A stretch of 64,000 nt of DNA from Ruegeria sp. HKCCD4315 (GTDB taxonomy: Bacteria; Pseudomonadota; Alphaproteobacteria; Rhodobacterales; Rhodobacteraceae). Each line of letters starts with the position of its first letter. Within the stretch, counting starts at the first letter, position 1. Made by a program: the position numbers and the translations under genes. The notes below the pieces were generated by a model. The model searched no databases. It was not told the origin of the DNA and worked only from the letters and a program-made list of their open reading frames with translations. Location of the stretch: NCBI RefSeq assembly GCF_013112245.1, contig NZ_WVRN01000001.1:2050501-2114500 (forward strand). The letters are read 5' to 3'. This document shows, piece by piece, positions 16,114 to 25,277 of this stretch.

Positions 16114-17853
16114 ATGCGGAGACATCTACTTTCCGCAGTGGCGGCGGCTGCCGTCATTGCGGGGCACGGTTCTGCTTGGGCCGACGAAGCCGCAGCACAA
16201 CGTTGGATCGACGACGAATTCCAGCCATCAACCCTGTCGAAAGACGAACAGATGGCCGAGATGCAGTGGTTCATCGAAGCTGCACAACCTTATGCTGGCA
16301 TGGAAATCAACGTCCTGTCCGAGGGCATCCCGACCCATTCCTATGAGTCCGAGGTTCTGACCAAGGCGTTCGAGGAAATCACCGGCATCAAGGTAAACCA
16401 CCAAATCCTCGGTGAAGGTGAAGTGGTTCAGGCTGTTCAGACCCAGATGCAAACGGGCCGGAACCTGTATGACGGCTATGTCAACGACAGTGACCTGATC
16501 GGTACCCACTCACGCCTGCAACTCGCCTATCCGCTGACCGACATGATGGGTGGTGACTGGGCGGCGACAACATCGCCGACTTTGGATCTGGATGACTTCA
16601 TGGGCATTCAGTTCACGACCGGCCCTGACGGCAAGCTGTATCAGCTGCCCGACCAGCAGTTTGCGAACCTGTACTGGTTCCGTAAGGACTGGTTCGATGA
16701 TGAGGCCAACAAGGCTGCGTTCAAGGAAAAGTATGGCTATGACCTGGGTGTTCCGGTCAACTGGTCGGCCTATGAGGACATTGCTGAATTCTTCACCAAT
16801 GACGTGAAAGAAGTCGACGGCGTGACGATCTATGGCCACATGGACTATGGCAAACGTGCGCCTGACCTTGGCTGGCGTATGACCGACGCCTGGCTGTCGA
16901 TGGCCGGTGCCGGCGACGTAGGCGAACCGAACGGTGTTCCCGTCGACGAATGGGGCATCCGCATGGAAGCGGGAACCTGTAACCCTGTTGGTGCGTCCGT
17001 GTCACGCGGTGGAGCGGCGAACGGTCCGGCTGCGGTCTACGCGATCCGCAAATGGGATGAGTGGCTGCGGGCCTATGCGCCTCCGGGTGCGGCGTCTTAT
17101 GACTTCTATCAGTCGCTACCGGCACTCAGCCAAGGCAACGTGGCTCAGCAGATATTCTGGTACACCGCCTTTACGGCCGACATGGTGAAGCCGAAGTCCG
17201 AAGGCAACAACACCGTGGATGACGAAGGCACGCCGCTGTGGCGGATGGCACCCAGCCCGCACGGCCCCTATTGGGAAGAAGGCCAGAAGGTTGGTTACCA
17301 AGACGTGGGTTCGTGGACCTTCCTGAAATCGACCCCTGAGGATCGAGCTCAGGCCGCGTGGCTCTATGCTCAGTTCGTGACGTCCAAGACTGTTGACGTG
17401 AAGAAGTCCCATGTGGGTCTGACCTTCATCCGCGACAGCTCGGTCAATCACGAGTCGTTCACCGAGCGCGCACCCAAGCTGGGTGGTCTGGTCGAGTTCT
17501 ACCGCTCGCCTGACCGTGTGGCGTGGTCGCCGACCGGCATCAACGTTCCGGACTATCCGAAGCTGGCCCAGATCTGGTGGCAGCAGATCGGTGACGTGAA
17601 CTCGGGTGCGTTCACCCCGCAAGAGGCGATGGACCGTCTGGCCGAGGAAATGGACATCACCATGGCCCGTATGCAGGCCGCGGATGAAAGCGCCGGTGTC
17701 TATGGCGGCTGTGGTCCGCGCCTGAACGAGCCGCAGGATCCGTCCTTCTGGTTGGAAAAAGCAGGTTCACCCAAGGCCAAGCTTGAGAACGAAAAGCCGC
17801 AGGGCCAGACCGTCAACTATGACGAACTGGTTCAGCGCTGGCAGTCTCAGTAA
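16114..17853 (+). CDS. glpV: Glycerol-type ABC transporter, solute-binding protein
   Basis: 579 residues from the ATG at 16114, preceded by a strong GGGAGGAGA. Signal peptide MRRHLLSAVAAAAVIAG...AWA, cleaved near residue 23. It is a large family-1 type binding protein with two lobes, about 150 residues longer than typical sugar-binding proteins, as in the GlpV group of Rhizobium. The gene set that follows (two ATPases, two permeases, DUF2160 protein) matches the glycerol importer glpSTPQUV, hence the symbol. No glpK or glpD is in the window, so the substrate is by homology. A hairpin follows the stop. Confidence 0.8.
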   Translation: MRRHLLSAVAAAAVIAGHGSAWADEAAAQRWIDDEFQPSTLSKDEQMAEMQWFIEAAQPYAGMEINVLSEGIPTHSYESEVLTKAFEEITGIKVNHQILGEGEVVQAVQTQMQTGRNLYDGYVNDSDLIGTHSRLQLAYPLTDMMGGDWAATTSPTLDLDDFMGIQFTTGPDGKLYQLPDQQFANLYWFRKDWFDDEANKAAFKEKYGYDLGVPVNWSAYEDIAEFFTNDVKEVDGVTIYGHMDYGKRAPDLGWRMTDAWLSMAGAGDVGEPNGVPVDEWGIRMEAGTCNPVGASVSRGGAANGPAAVYAIRKWDEWLRAYAPPGAASYDFYQSLPALSQGNVAQQIFWYTAFTADMVKPKSEGNNTVDDEGTPLWRMAPSPHGPYWEEGQKVGYQDVGSWTFLKSTPEDRAQAAWLYAQFVTSKTVDVKKSHVGLTFIRDSSVNHESFTERAPKLGGLVEFYRSPDRVAWSPTGINVPDYPKLAQIWWQQIGDVNSGAFTPQEAMDRLAEEMDITMARMQAADESAGVYGGCGPRLNEPQDPSFWLEKAGSPKAKLENEKPQGQTVNYDELVQRWQSQ

Positions 17854-17866
17854 GCCAAAAGCAACC

Positions 17867-17890
17867 GGGGGTGCCGCGTCAGGCATCCCC
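17867..17890 (+). terminator. Hairpin between glpV and glpS
   Basis: Arms GGGGGTGCC and GGCATCCCC form a 9-bp stem (one G-T) with a 6-base loop. There is no T-run. Its position directly after a binding-protein gene is typical of a structure that stabilises that part of the mRNA or attenuates read-through to the ATPase genes. Confidence 0.6.
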
Positions 17891-17935
17891 ACCCCAATGC
17901 CAGTGCAATGCACTGAAGGACCGGAACTCACGGAC

Positions 17936-18985
17936 ATGATCGAACTTCAAGACGCCACCAAACGGGTTGGCAATGTCATTCATATCAAACCCACGAACCT
18001 GACGCTGCAGACCGGCCATTTCAACGTGCTGCTCGGTGCGACGGGATCGGGTAAGACCTCTCTGATCAAGATGATGGCCGGGCTGGACCCGATCGCCTCG
18101 GGCAAGGTCTTTATGGATGGGCAAGACGTGACACGACTGAACACGCAAAAGCGGCAGATCAGCCTGGTGCACCAATTCTTCGTGAACTACCCGCATATGA
18201 CTGTTTTCGACAACATCGCCTCGCCCCTTCGCGTGGCTGGCATGGCGAAATCCGAGATCGAAGGCCGTGTGGAAGAGGCCGCTGACCTGCTGCAACTGCG
18301 CCCCATGCTACACCGTCGCCCGCATGAGCTTTCGGGTGGGCAACAACAACGCACCGCGCTGGCTCGGGCCATCGCGAAAGAAAGCCGCGCCGTGTTCCTG
18401 GATGAGCCGCTGGCCAACCTTGACTACAAACTGCGCGAAGAACTGCGCGAACAACTGCCAGACCTGTTCGCAGGACGCGGCGCAGTCGTGGTTTACGCCA
18501 CCTCGGAACCCGAAGAGGCCCTTTTGCTGGGCGGATACACTGCCTTGATGGAAGATGGCCGCGTGACTCAATTCGGTCCAACTGCAGACATTTACCGCAA
18601 CCCTGAAAACATCGCCGCTGCGCGCGTCTTCTCGGATCCGCCGATCAACGTCGCACGGATTACCGTAGCCGGTGCTCAGGCGCAGTTGGCCGGAGGCGGC
18701 GGATGGGTCGTCTCAGATATGGCTGATGGGGATTACATGGTCGCCGTGCGCCCGCACAGGGTGACTCCATATCGGACATCTGAAGCAGATGTGGAACTGA
18801 CAGGCCGTGTGATCGTGACAGAGCTGTCCGGCTCTGACTCCAGCGCGCATTTCCGGCACGGATCGGATGACTGGGTGTCTCTGGCTGCTGGCGTGCACCC
18901 GTATCAAGTCGGCGAGGATCACAGTTTCTACATGAACCCGGCACATTGCCGGTATTTCAGCCAAGACGGCAAAAGGGTGGCCTGA
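17936..18985 (+). CDS. glpS: Glycerol-type ABC importer ATPase 1 (switch-His missing)
   Basis: 349 residues from the ATG at 17936. MalK-type: an ABC domain plus a C-terminal OB/TOBE regulatory domain (about 240-349). Walker A GATGSGKT (34-41), Q80, canonical signature LSGGQ (132-136) and Walker B VFLDEP (153-158) are intact. The H-loop reads YATSEPEEA: Ser190 stands where YVTHD has His. Its partner GlpT has the His but a degenerate signature, so the heterodimer should have one consensus and one degenerate ATP site. One base separates it from glpT. Confidence 0.85.
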   Translation: MIELQDATKRVGNVIHIKPTNLTLQTGHFNVLLGATGSGKTSLIKMMAGLDPIASGKVFMDGQDVTRLNTQKRQISLVHQFFVNYPHMTVFDNIASPLRVAGMAKSEIEGRVEEAADLLQLRPMLHRRPHELSGGQQQRTALARAIAKESRAVFLDEPLANLDYKLREELREQLPDLFAGRGAVVVYATSEPEEALLLGGYTALMEDGRVTQFGPTADIYRNPENIAAARVFSDPPINVARITVAGAQAQLAGGGGWVVSDMADGDYMVAVRPHRVTPYRTSEADVELTGRVIVTELSGSDSSAHFRHGSDDWVSLAAGVHPYQVGEDHSFYMNPAHCRYFSQDGKRVA

Positions 18986-18986
18986 C

Positions 18987-20063
18987 ATGGCACAGATCAA
19001 GCTTTCAAACCTACGACACAGCTACATGCCCGCGCCGAAAGGCCCCGAGGACTATGCGCTGAAAGAAATTGATGTGACCTGGCGCGATGGTGGGGCATAC
19101 GCTCTGCTCGGGCCGTCGGGCTGCGGCAAGTCAACGCTGCTGAACATCATATCCGGCCTTCTTACCCCCTCGGAAGGTCGGATCCTATTTGATGACCGGG
19201 ACGTGACGGCGCTGCCCCCCGATCAGCGCAACATCGCACAGGTGTTCCAGTTCCCGGTGATCTACGACACGATGACCGTGGGCGAAAACCTGGCCTTCCC
19301 GCTCAAAAACCGGGGCGTCGATGCAGCGACGATCAAGCGTCGCGTCGATGAGATTGCCGAGATGCTGGATGTCACGGACATGCTGAATACCCGCGCCAGC
19401 GGCCTCAGCCCGGACAACAAGCAGAAGATCTCGATGGGGCGCGGTCTGGTCCGCGACGACGTGAATGCGGTCATGTTCGACGAACCGCTGACAGTGATTG
19501 ACCCGCACCTAAAATGGAAACTGCGGTCCAAGCTGAAAGAGCTGCACCAGCGTGTCAAAGCCACCATGATTTACGTGACCCACGACCAGACCGAAGCGCT
19601 GACCTTCGCGGACGAAGTGGTCGTCATGCAAGAGGGCGAGGTCGTGCAGATTGGCACCCCGGTCGAACTGTTCGAACGCCCTCAGCACACCTTTGTCGGC
19701 CACTTCATCGGCTCACCGGGCATGAATGTTCTGCCCTGCGAGGCCAAGGGTGACCGCGCGGTCTTCGAAGGACATGAGGTCATGCTGGAAGGTCCAACCC
19801 TAGGCGAAGGTGGCCGCACCGATCTGGGTATTCGCCCGGAATACATAAGCTTTGGCGAAACAGGCGTCCCCGCGCATGTGACCAAAGTTGCGGATATCGG
19901 TCGTCACTATGTGGTCAGCGCCATGGTCGGAGACACGCCGGTAAAGGCGGTGGCGGAACACAACGCGCCCAACCCAGGCTCGCATGTCTTCCTGCAATTC
20001 AAACCAGAACAATCCCGCGTCTACCGTGACGGCTGGATCGCAACTCAGGAGCGGGCGCAATGA
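18987..20063 (+). CDS. glpT: Glycerol-type ABC importer ATPase 2 (degenerate signature)
   Basis: 358 residues, MalK-type with a C-terminal TOBE region (about 245-355). Walker A GPSGCGKS (42-49), Walker B VMFDEP (162-167) and the switch His199 (YVTHDQTEA) are all normal. The ABC signature reads LSPDNKQKISMGR (140-152) instead of LSGGQ-R, losing both glycines. This is complementary to the missing His in GlpS. Its stop overlaps the permease gene by 4 bases. Confidence 0.85.
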   Translation: MAQIKLSNLRHSYMPAPKGPEDYALKEIDVTWRDGGAYALLGPSGCGKSTLLNIISGLLTPSEGRILFDDRDVTALPPDQRNIAQVFQFPVIYDTMTVGENLAFPLKNRGVDAATIKRRVDEIAEMLDVTDMLNTRASGLSPDNKQKISMGRGLVRDDVNAVMFDEPLTVIDPHLKWKLRSKLKELHQRVKATMIYVTHDQTEALTFADEVVVMQEGEVVQIGTPVELFERPQHTFVGHFIGSPGMNVLPCEAKGDRAVFEGHEVMLEGPTLGEGGRTDLGIRPEYISFGETGVPAHVTKVADIGRHYVVSAMVGDTPVKAVAEHNAPNPGSHVFLQFKPEQSRVYRDGWIATQERAQ

Positions 20064-20923
20064 GAACGGAAAACCAAAAAGCCTGGTTCTTTGTCCTGCC
20101 CGTGCTGGCGCTGGTCGCGTTCAATGCGCTGGTGCCGATGATGACAGTGGTCAACTACTCGGTGCAGGAAACCTTCGGCAACAACCAGTTCTTCTGGGAA
20201 GGCCTGGGCTGGTTTGAACAAATTCTGCGCTCGGACCGGTTCCAGGCCGCCCTCGGTCGGCAATTCCTGTTCACCTTCCTGATCCTGATCATTGAGGTCC
20301 CTCTGGGCATCATCGTGGCCCTGTCAATGCCACGCAAAGGCTTCTGGGTGCCGGTCTGTCTGGTCCTGATGGCGCTGCCCATGTTGATCCCATGGAACGT
20401 GGTCGGCTCGATGTGGAACATCTTTACCCTGCCCAAGATCGGCCTGCTGGGATACTTCTTGAATGATGTTTTGGGCATCAACTATGACATGACGCAACAG
20501 CCGATCTCGGCCTGGATCACTGTGATTGTCATGGATGTCTGGCACTGGACATCACTGGTTGTGCTGCTGTGCTACGCGGGCCTCGTATCGATCCCGGATG
20601 CCTATTATCAGGCGGCCAAGATCGACGGCGCCAGCCCATGGTCGGTGTTCCGCTATATTCAATTGCCCAAGATGAAGACCGTCCTGACCATCGCCGTTCT
20701 GCTGCGCTTTATGGACAGTTTCAACATCTACACCGAGCCCTTCGTTCTAACAGGCGGCGGCCCCGGCAACTCAACCACCTTGCTGTCGATCGACCTAGTC
20801 AAGATTGCGCTGGGACAGTTCGACCTTGGCCCGGCGGCCGCGATGAGCCTGATCTATTTCGCCATCACGCTGCTGGTCTCTTGGGTCTTCTACACACTGA
20901 TGACAAAGGATGACGCGGAATGA
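20060..20923 (+). CDS. glpP: Glycerol-type ABC importer permease 1
   Basis: 287 residues, about six membrane helices, MalF-like fold. The cytoplasmic coupling EAA motif appears as DAYYQAAKIDGASPWSVFRYIQLPKM (around 190-215), which docks on the ATPases. N-terminal helix WFFVLPVLALVAFNALVPM. It starts inside the glpT stop and overlaps glpQ by 4 bases. Substrate assignment follows the whole operon. Confidence 0.88.
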   Translation: MRTENQKAWFFVLPVLALVAFNALVPMMTVVNYSVQETFGNNQFFWEGLGWFEQILRSDRFQAALGRQFLFTFLILIIEVPLGIIVALSMPRKGFWVPVCLVLMALPMLIPWNVVGSMWNIFTLPKIGLLGYFLNDVLGINYDMTQQPISAWITVIVMDVWHWTSLVVLLCYAGLVSIPDAYYQAAKIDGASPWSVFRYIQLPKMKTVLTIAVLLRFMDSFNIYTEPFVLTGGGPGNSTTLLSIDLVKIALGQFDLGPAAAMSLIYFAITLLVSWVFYTLMTKDDAE

Positions 20924-21717
20924 AAAAGCGGTCCCTTATCCCGATCCTCTATATCGCGTTCCTGATGCTGCCGATCTATTGGCTGGTGGCGATGTCCTTT
21001 AAGACAACGAACGAGATCTTGTCGGGCTTTTCCCTGTTTCCCCAGACCTTTACACTGGAGAACTACATCACCATCTTCACCGATCCGACTTGGTATTGGG
21101 GCTATATCAACTCGATCATCTATGTGACGATTAACACGGTGCTGTCGGTCTGTGTGGCACTACCTGCGGCCTATGCGTTCTCGCGCTATCGGTTCCTGGG
21201 GGACAAGCAGCTGTTCTTCTGGCTGCTGACAAACCGGATGGCACCAGCTGCGGTGTTCGCGTTGCCGTTCTTCCAGCTTTATTCTTCGATCGGGTTGTTC
21301 GACACGCATCTGGCAGTGGCGCTGGCGCACACATTGTTCAACGTGCCGCTGGCGGTGTGGATTCTGGAGGGCTTCATGCGCGGCATCCCGAAAGAACTGG
21401 ATGAAACAGCCTATGTCGACGGCTATTCCTTCCCGCGCTTTTTCGTGACGATCTTCCTGCCCAACATCAAAGCGGGCGTCGGCGTCGCAGCCTTCTTCTG
21501 CTTCATGTTCTCCTGGGTGGAAATGCTGCTGGCCAAAACCCTGACCGCAGTCGAAGCCAAACCCATCGCAGCCGTAATGACCCGCACCGCCTCAAGCGCG
21601 GGGTATGAGCTGGGTCTGCTGGCTGCAGCCGGGACGCTGACCATCATACCCGGTGCGATAGTCATCTGGTTTGTCCGCAACTACATCGCGCGCGGTTTCG
21701 CGATGGGCCGAGTGTGA
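20920..21717 (+). CDS. glpQ: Glycerol-type ABC importer permease 2
   Basis: 265 residues, MalG-like with six helices. EAA loop KELDETAYVDGYSFPRFFVTIFLPNIKAGVG (around 150-180). It ends WFVRNYIARGFAMGRV, the usual C-terminal pattern of this permease class. It overlaps glpP by 4 bases, and its stop is followed within 9 bases by the DUF2160 gene. It forms the heterodimeric channel with the first permease. Confidence 0.88.
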   Translation: MKKRSLIPILYIAFLMLPIYWLVAMSFKTTNEILSGFSLFPQTFTLENYITIFTDPTWYWGYINSIIYVTINTVLSVCVALPAAYAFSRYRFLGDKQLFFWLLTNRMAPAAVFALPFFQLYSSIGLFDTHLAVALAHTLFNVPLAVWILEGFMRGIPKELDETAYVDGYSFPRFFVTIFLPNIKAGVGVAAFFCFMFSWVEMLLAKTLTAVEAKPIAAVMTRTASSAGYELGLLAAAGTLTIIPGAIVIWFVRNYIARGFAMGRV

Positions 21718-21725
21718 GGTTCGAT

Positions 21726-22127
21726 ATGCGTAAATTACTATTCACTCTCCCCTTCCTGCCCACCGTGGCTGTCGCTCAGCAAGCGGGTTGGGGCAATGTC
21801 GGACAGCAAGAAGAAAAGGGCTTTTCCTGGACCGATCCCCTTTGGCCCGATTTCTGGATGGCATGGACGCCAGCAACTCTGGCCCTGTTCGTCGGTATCT
21901 TTTCGGCCATCGCCCTGATCGGCTTGCTCGAAGGGTTCAAGTACCGCGACGGAATCGAACGCCGTGGTGTGCTGGGGCTGACAACCACATTGGGCGACCG
22001 GTTGTTCATCACTTTGCTTGGCTCGGCCTATATCTTCCTCGCTTGGCTGGGATTTGTCGGGCAACCGGTCTGGACGCCACTTTTCCTGTCCATCGGCTGG
22101 GGTATCTTCGTCTTCTGGAAAGTTTAA
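21726..22127 (+). CDS. glpU: DUF2160 small membrane protein of the glycerol importer (GlpU-like)
   Basis: 133 residues from the ATG at 21726 (site GAGGT); a GTG at 21714 overlapping the previous stop is possible. N-terminal signal-like helix (MRKLLFTLPFLPTVAVAQ), then three hydrophobic segments with a WPDFWMAWTPATLALF motif. It belongs to the DUF2160 family that accompanies glycerol-type ABC importers; its role in transport is unproven. Last gene of the transporter operon, 47 bases before the BlaI-like gene. Confidence 0.8.
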   Translation: MRKLLFTLPFLPTVAVAQQAGWGNVGQQEEKGFSWTDPLWPDFWMAWTPATLALFVGIFSAIALIGLLEGFKYRDGIERRGVLGLTTTLGDRLFITLLGSAYIFLAWLGFVGQPVWTPLFLSIGWGIFVFWKV

Positions 22128-22174
22128 GCTTTGCGAAACAGCGAAAGGATGCTTGTCTGTCAGGCATACTAAAC

Positions 22175-22588
22175 ATGACGGCACCGAGATCGATGCGAAA
22201 GAAAAAGACGACAAATCTGCTGACCGAGGTCGAACTGGAGTTCATGAACGAACTCTGGGCCCTCGGGGAAGGCTCGGTGCGCGATGTCCTGGACCGCCTG
22301 CCCTCAGACCGCAATCTGGCCTACACGTCCGGTGCCACGATCCTGCGTATTCTGGATGAAAAGGGTTTTGTGGAAAGCCGTAAGTCAGGAAAAACCCTGA
22401 TCTATACGCCGCTTTTGGAAAAGGACAGATATCAGGCCCGTTCGCTGCAAAACCTGTCCCGCACTTTGTTCGATGACACGCCTGCCACGCTGGTGGCGCG
22501 ACTTGTCGATGATGCGGGGCTGAGCGAAGCCGACCTGGAGGATATTCGAGCGCTGGTAGAGAGGAGACTGCAAAATGACAGCGGTTAG
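22175..22588 (+). CDS. BlaI/MecI-family transcriptional repressor
   Basis: 137 residues from the ATG at 22175 (an ATG at 22193 is an alternative). Winged helix typical of BlaI: LTEVELEFMNELWALGEGSVRDVLDRL...LAYTSGATILRILDEKGFVE, then a helical dimerisation tail. BlaI-type repressors are inactivated by cleavage triggered by a partner M56 membrane protease. That partner follows immediately, overlapping by 14 bases. No beta-lactamase gene is nearby, so the regulon is unknown. It may be co-transcribed with the glycerol importer, since no terminator is seen. Confidence 0.88.
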   Translation: MTAPRSMRKKKTTNLLTEVELEFMNELWALGEGSVRDVLDRLPSDRNLAYTSGATILRILDEKGFVESRKSGKTLIYTPLLEKDRYQARSLQNLSRTLFDDTPATLVARLVDDAGLSEADLEDIRALVERRLQNDSG

Positions 22589-23672
22589 ACCGGTTCTCGA
22601 CGCATATATCGAACTCAACATTGTGCTGGCATTGTCGGCGGCCATCTGGTTGATGGCACGCGTCGCCCTGACCCGCACGACCCTGCGCCATGGCTATGTC
22701 GCACAGCTACGCGCACTCAAGGTTCTGTGCGTTTGTATTCTGATCAGCCCCTTTCTTGCATTGGGCGTATCGTCTTTGGCCGCTCACGCATGGCCGGGGG
22801 GCGCCGTCGCCCTTGGTGACATAGCGGTTGCCGCTTATCTGCGTGGTGATATCGCCATGCCTGCCGTGCAATTTGAGGCCCTGCTGAATACACGTGAAAG
22901 ATGGGTTGATCTTGCTTTGTCAGGACAGCAGCCCGTTTTCATCTCACTCGCCGCCCTATTCGCTGTCGTCGCAGTTGTATATGCCGTTCGAGCTTTTCGG
23001 GACGCTGTGATGATCCGGCAAACGGTCAAGTCCAGTTTCCTTTGGCGGAAATCGACAAAGGTGGATATCCGCCTGTCGGATCGCATCACCGTACCGTTCG
23101 CGGTGCGCGGCCTGCGCCGCCGTCACGTCGTTCTGCCAAGCCATCTTCTGGACACACCGCGCGAACTACGCTTTGCGCTGGCCCACGAGTTTCAGCACAT
23201 TCGTGCGGGCGATGTGGAATGGGAACTCGGCTTTGAACTTCTGCGCCCTCTGCTGTTCTGGAACCCCGCATATCTGATGCTCAAGTACCAGTTCGGCCGC
23301 TTACGTGAACTGGCATGTGACCAATCCGTCGTTGCACGCAAAAGGATTGATGCGCGTGAATACACCACGTGTCTGCTGGACTATTGCGCGCGCACGCTTT
23401 CGACAAGAAATCCGCGCGTCTTAAACGTTGCCTTTGTGACCGGTGGAAAAGCCAAACGCGTGCTTCGCCAACGTGTCATAGCATTGACGGATGCACAGCC
23501 CGCAGAAGCCCCCCTACCGGCGCTGTTCCTTGGTATGTCACTGACCTTCGCCATCCTTTTGGCGCTGGGTGCGGCTTCGATCCAGCAAACTCAGGACTGG
23601 AGTCATGATCGCCTTATGCTGTCGACGGTGGTCAATCTGGAACGTCTTCAGGCGCGCAATCAGGGCAACTGA
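22575..23672 (+). CDS. M56-family (BlaR1-like) membrane metalloprotease
   Basis: 365 residues. Membrane helices near 12-30, 48-70, 120-140 and 325-345. Zinc protease motif HEFQH (204-208) with the downstream Glu245 in RELACDQ. BlaR1 continues after the last helix into a large penicillin-binding sensor domain; here only ~20 residues follow, so the sensor is absent or supplied elsewhere. It overlaps the BlaI gene by 14 bases, the standard two-gene arrangement. The inducing signal is unknown. Confidence 0.88.
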   Translation: MTAVRPVLDAYIELNIVLALSAAIWLMARVALTRTTLRHGYVAQLRALKVLCVCILISPFLALGVSSLAAHAWPGGAVALGDIAVAAYLRGDIAMPAVQFEALLNTRERWVDLALSGQQPVFISLAALFAVVAVVYAVRAFRDAVMIRQTVKSSFLWRKSTKVDIRLSDRITVPFAVRGLRRRHVVLPSHLLDTPRELRFALAHEFQHIRAGDVEWELGFELLRPLLFWNPAYLMLKYQFGRLRELACDQSVVARKRIDAREYTTCLLDYCARTLSTRNPRVLNVAFVTGGKAKRVLRQRVIALTDAQPAEAPLPALFLGMSLTFAILLALGAASIQQTQDWSHDRLMLSTVVNLERLQARNQGN

Positions 23673-23682
23673 TGCCGCTGCC

Positions 23683-25086
23683 TCACCAGCCGCGACGCCC
23701 GAACAGGGAATGAATACGACCCTGATCCACAAAAGGTTCGGGCGCATGTGACCGGCCCAAGCGCGCCACCACACGCTCGACCATAACCCAGCTGATTATG
23801 GCGAAAATGACGCCGCCAAATGCTTGTCCCAACAGAACACCAGATGCCCCCGCGAGATTTGATCCGATGGTTGCGAAAACCCACGTTCCAATCGTGTGAC
23901 GCCCCCAATTGATCCATGTGGAATAAACCGGGTGCCCAAGGTTGTTGAAACTGGCATTCGAGACGAAAATCACGCCGTTGAAAAACGAGGCCAGCGCCAA
24001 AGGCCCGCAGAACAGATAAATCAGAACTCGTGTTTCCCCTTGGGCCGCGAACAAGTCTGCAATGGGTGCGCGAAGCAGAAACAAGATCGCGGCCATGCCA
24101 AGAACATAAAGTGCGGTGAATTTGATCCCGGCCAGAAAAGCGGCGCGTACCCGGTCAATCTTCTCGGCCCCGAAATTTTGCCCGATGATTGGCCCTATTG
24201 CGCCTGACAGGGCAAAGATGACCGAAAAGGCCACTGGCAATAGTCGACCAATGACGGCCATACCCGCCACCGCATCGGTTCCGTATTGGGCGATCTCTCG
24301 CACTACGATCGCATTCCCGATGGGCGTGGCCACGTTTGTCAGAACGGCAGGAATTGCGATGGCGCGAACCGGACGCAAGTCCTGAGCCACCTGTTTCAAA
24401 GACGGGCGCGCAAACCCTTGATGAACCCGCAGCGCAGGCCATAGCGCCGCCGCCAACATGCACAGCCGCGCCAGAACCGAGGCTATTGCCGCCCCATCCA
24501 GCCCCAGCCCCACGGCAAAGATCAGGATCGGATCCAGAACCGCATTCACCACGCCGCCATAGATCGTGGCCATCATCGACCGCCGCGCATCGCCATGGGC
24601 GCGTAATACGGCCATGGCCGCCATAGCAATCGACATGACGCACATTGTTGGCAGGATGATCGAGACATAGCGTGTGGCCAGCTTCAGAACCTCACCTTCT
24701 GCGCCAAGCAATGACAGCAGGTGACCAAGGTTCAACAAAACCAGAACGGGTACGACCAACCCGACGATCAAACCCAGCACCGCTACACTGGACGCATAAT
24801 GCCTTGCCTGTTCGGCCCGCCCCGCACCCAGTTCCCGCGCAACCAGCGCCCCGGCAGAAATCGAAAGGCCGATATTGATCGCATTGGTAAAAAACAACAG
24901 CGTTCCAGCGTAACCCACCGCCGCCGCCAGCGCGTCGTTGCCCAGCATCGAAATGAAGACCATGTCTACAAAGTCGACGGCAAAAATTGCCATCAGCCCG
25001 ATGCTTGTCGTCAACGACATGCGGGTGACATGCCGCATCAGACTGCCGCTCAGGAATACGGCTTCGGTTTGAGATTGGTTGGACAT
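23683..25086 (-). CDS. MATE-family efflux transporter
   Basis: 467 residues from the ATG at 25086. About twelve membrane helices in two homologous halves, starting MRHVTRMSLTTSIGLMAIFAVDFVDMVFISMLGND, the usual MATE N-terminus. NorM/DinF-type cation-drug antiporters export toxic organic cations using Na+ or H+. The substrate is not predictable. It is convergent with the M56 gene (10-base gap) and divergent from the VOC gene. Normal length. Confidence 0.92.
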   Translation of the reverse strand: MSNQSQTEAVFLSGSLMRHVTRMSLTTSIGLMAIFAVDFVDMVFISMLGNDALAAAVGYAGTLLFFTNAINIGLSISAGALVARELGAGRAEQARHYASSVAVLGLIVGLVVPVLVLLNLGHLLSLLGAEGEVLKLATRYVSIILPTMCVMSIAMAAMAVLRAHGDARRSMMATIYGGVVNAVLDPILIFAVGLGLDGAAIASVLARLCMLAAALWPALRVHQGFARPSLKQVAQDLRPVRAIAIPAVLTNVATPIGNAIVVREIAQYGTDAVAGMAVIGRLLPVAFSVIFALSGAIGPIIGQNFGAEKIDRVRAAFLAGIKFTALYVLGMAAILFLLRAPIADLFAAQGETRVLIYLFCGPLALASFFNGVIFVSNASFNNLGHPVYSTWINWGRHTIGTWVFATIGSNLAGASGVLLGQAFGGVIFAIISWVMVERVVARLGRSHAPEPFVDQGRIHSLFGRRGW

Positions 25087-25277
25087 TCTAACCTGTGGTG
25101 GTCGGTGTGTTATCTCGCCAGCATCACAGATCACCGCCACACGTCAACGGTTTCGTTCCGATCTTTGTGGTCGCGGATAAACACCCGACGCAACCCGCCA
25201 TCCCGTTTTGCCATCCACAGCCCCATGAGGACGTGTTAGAACTGCCCAAGCACCTATTGTCCGAGGCGAGGCAGAGC

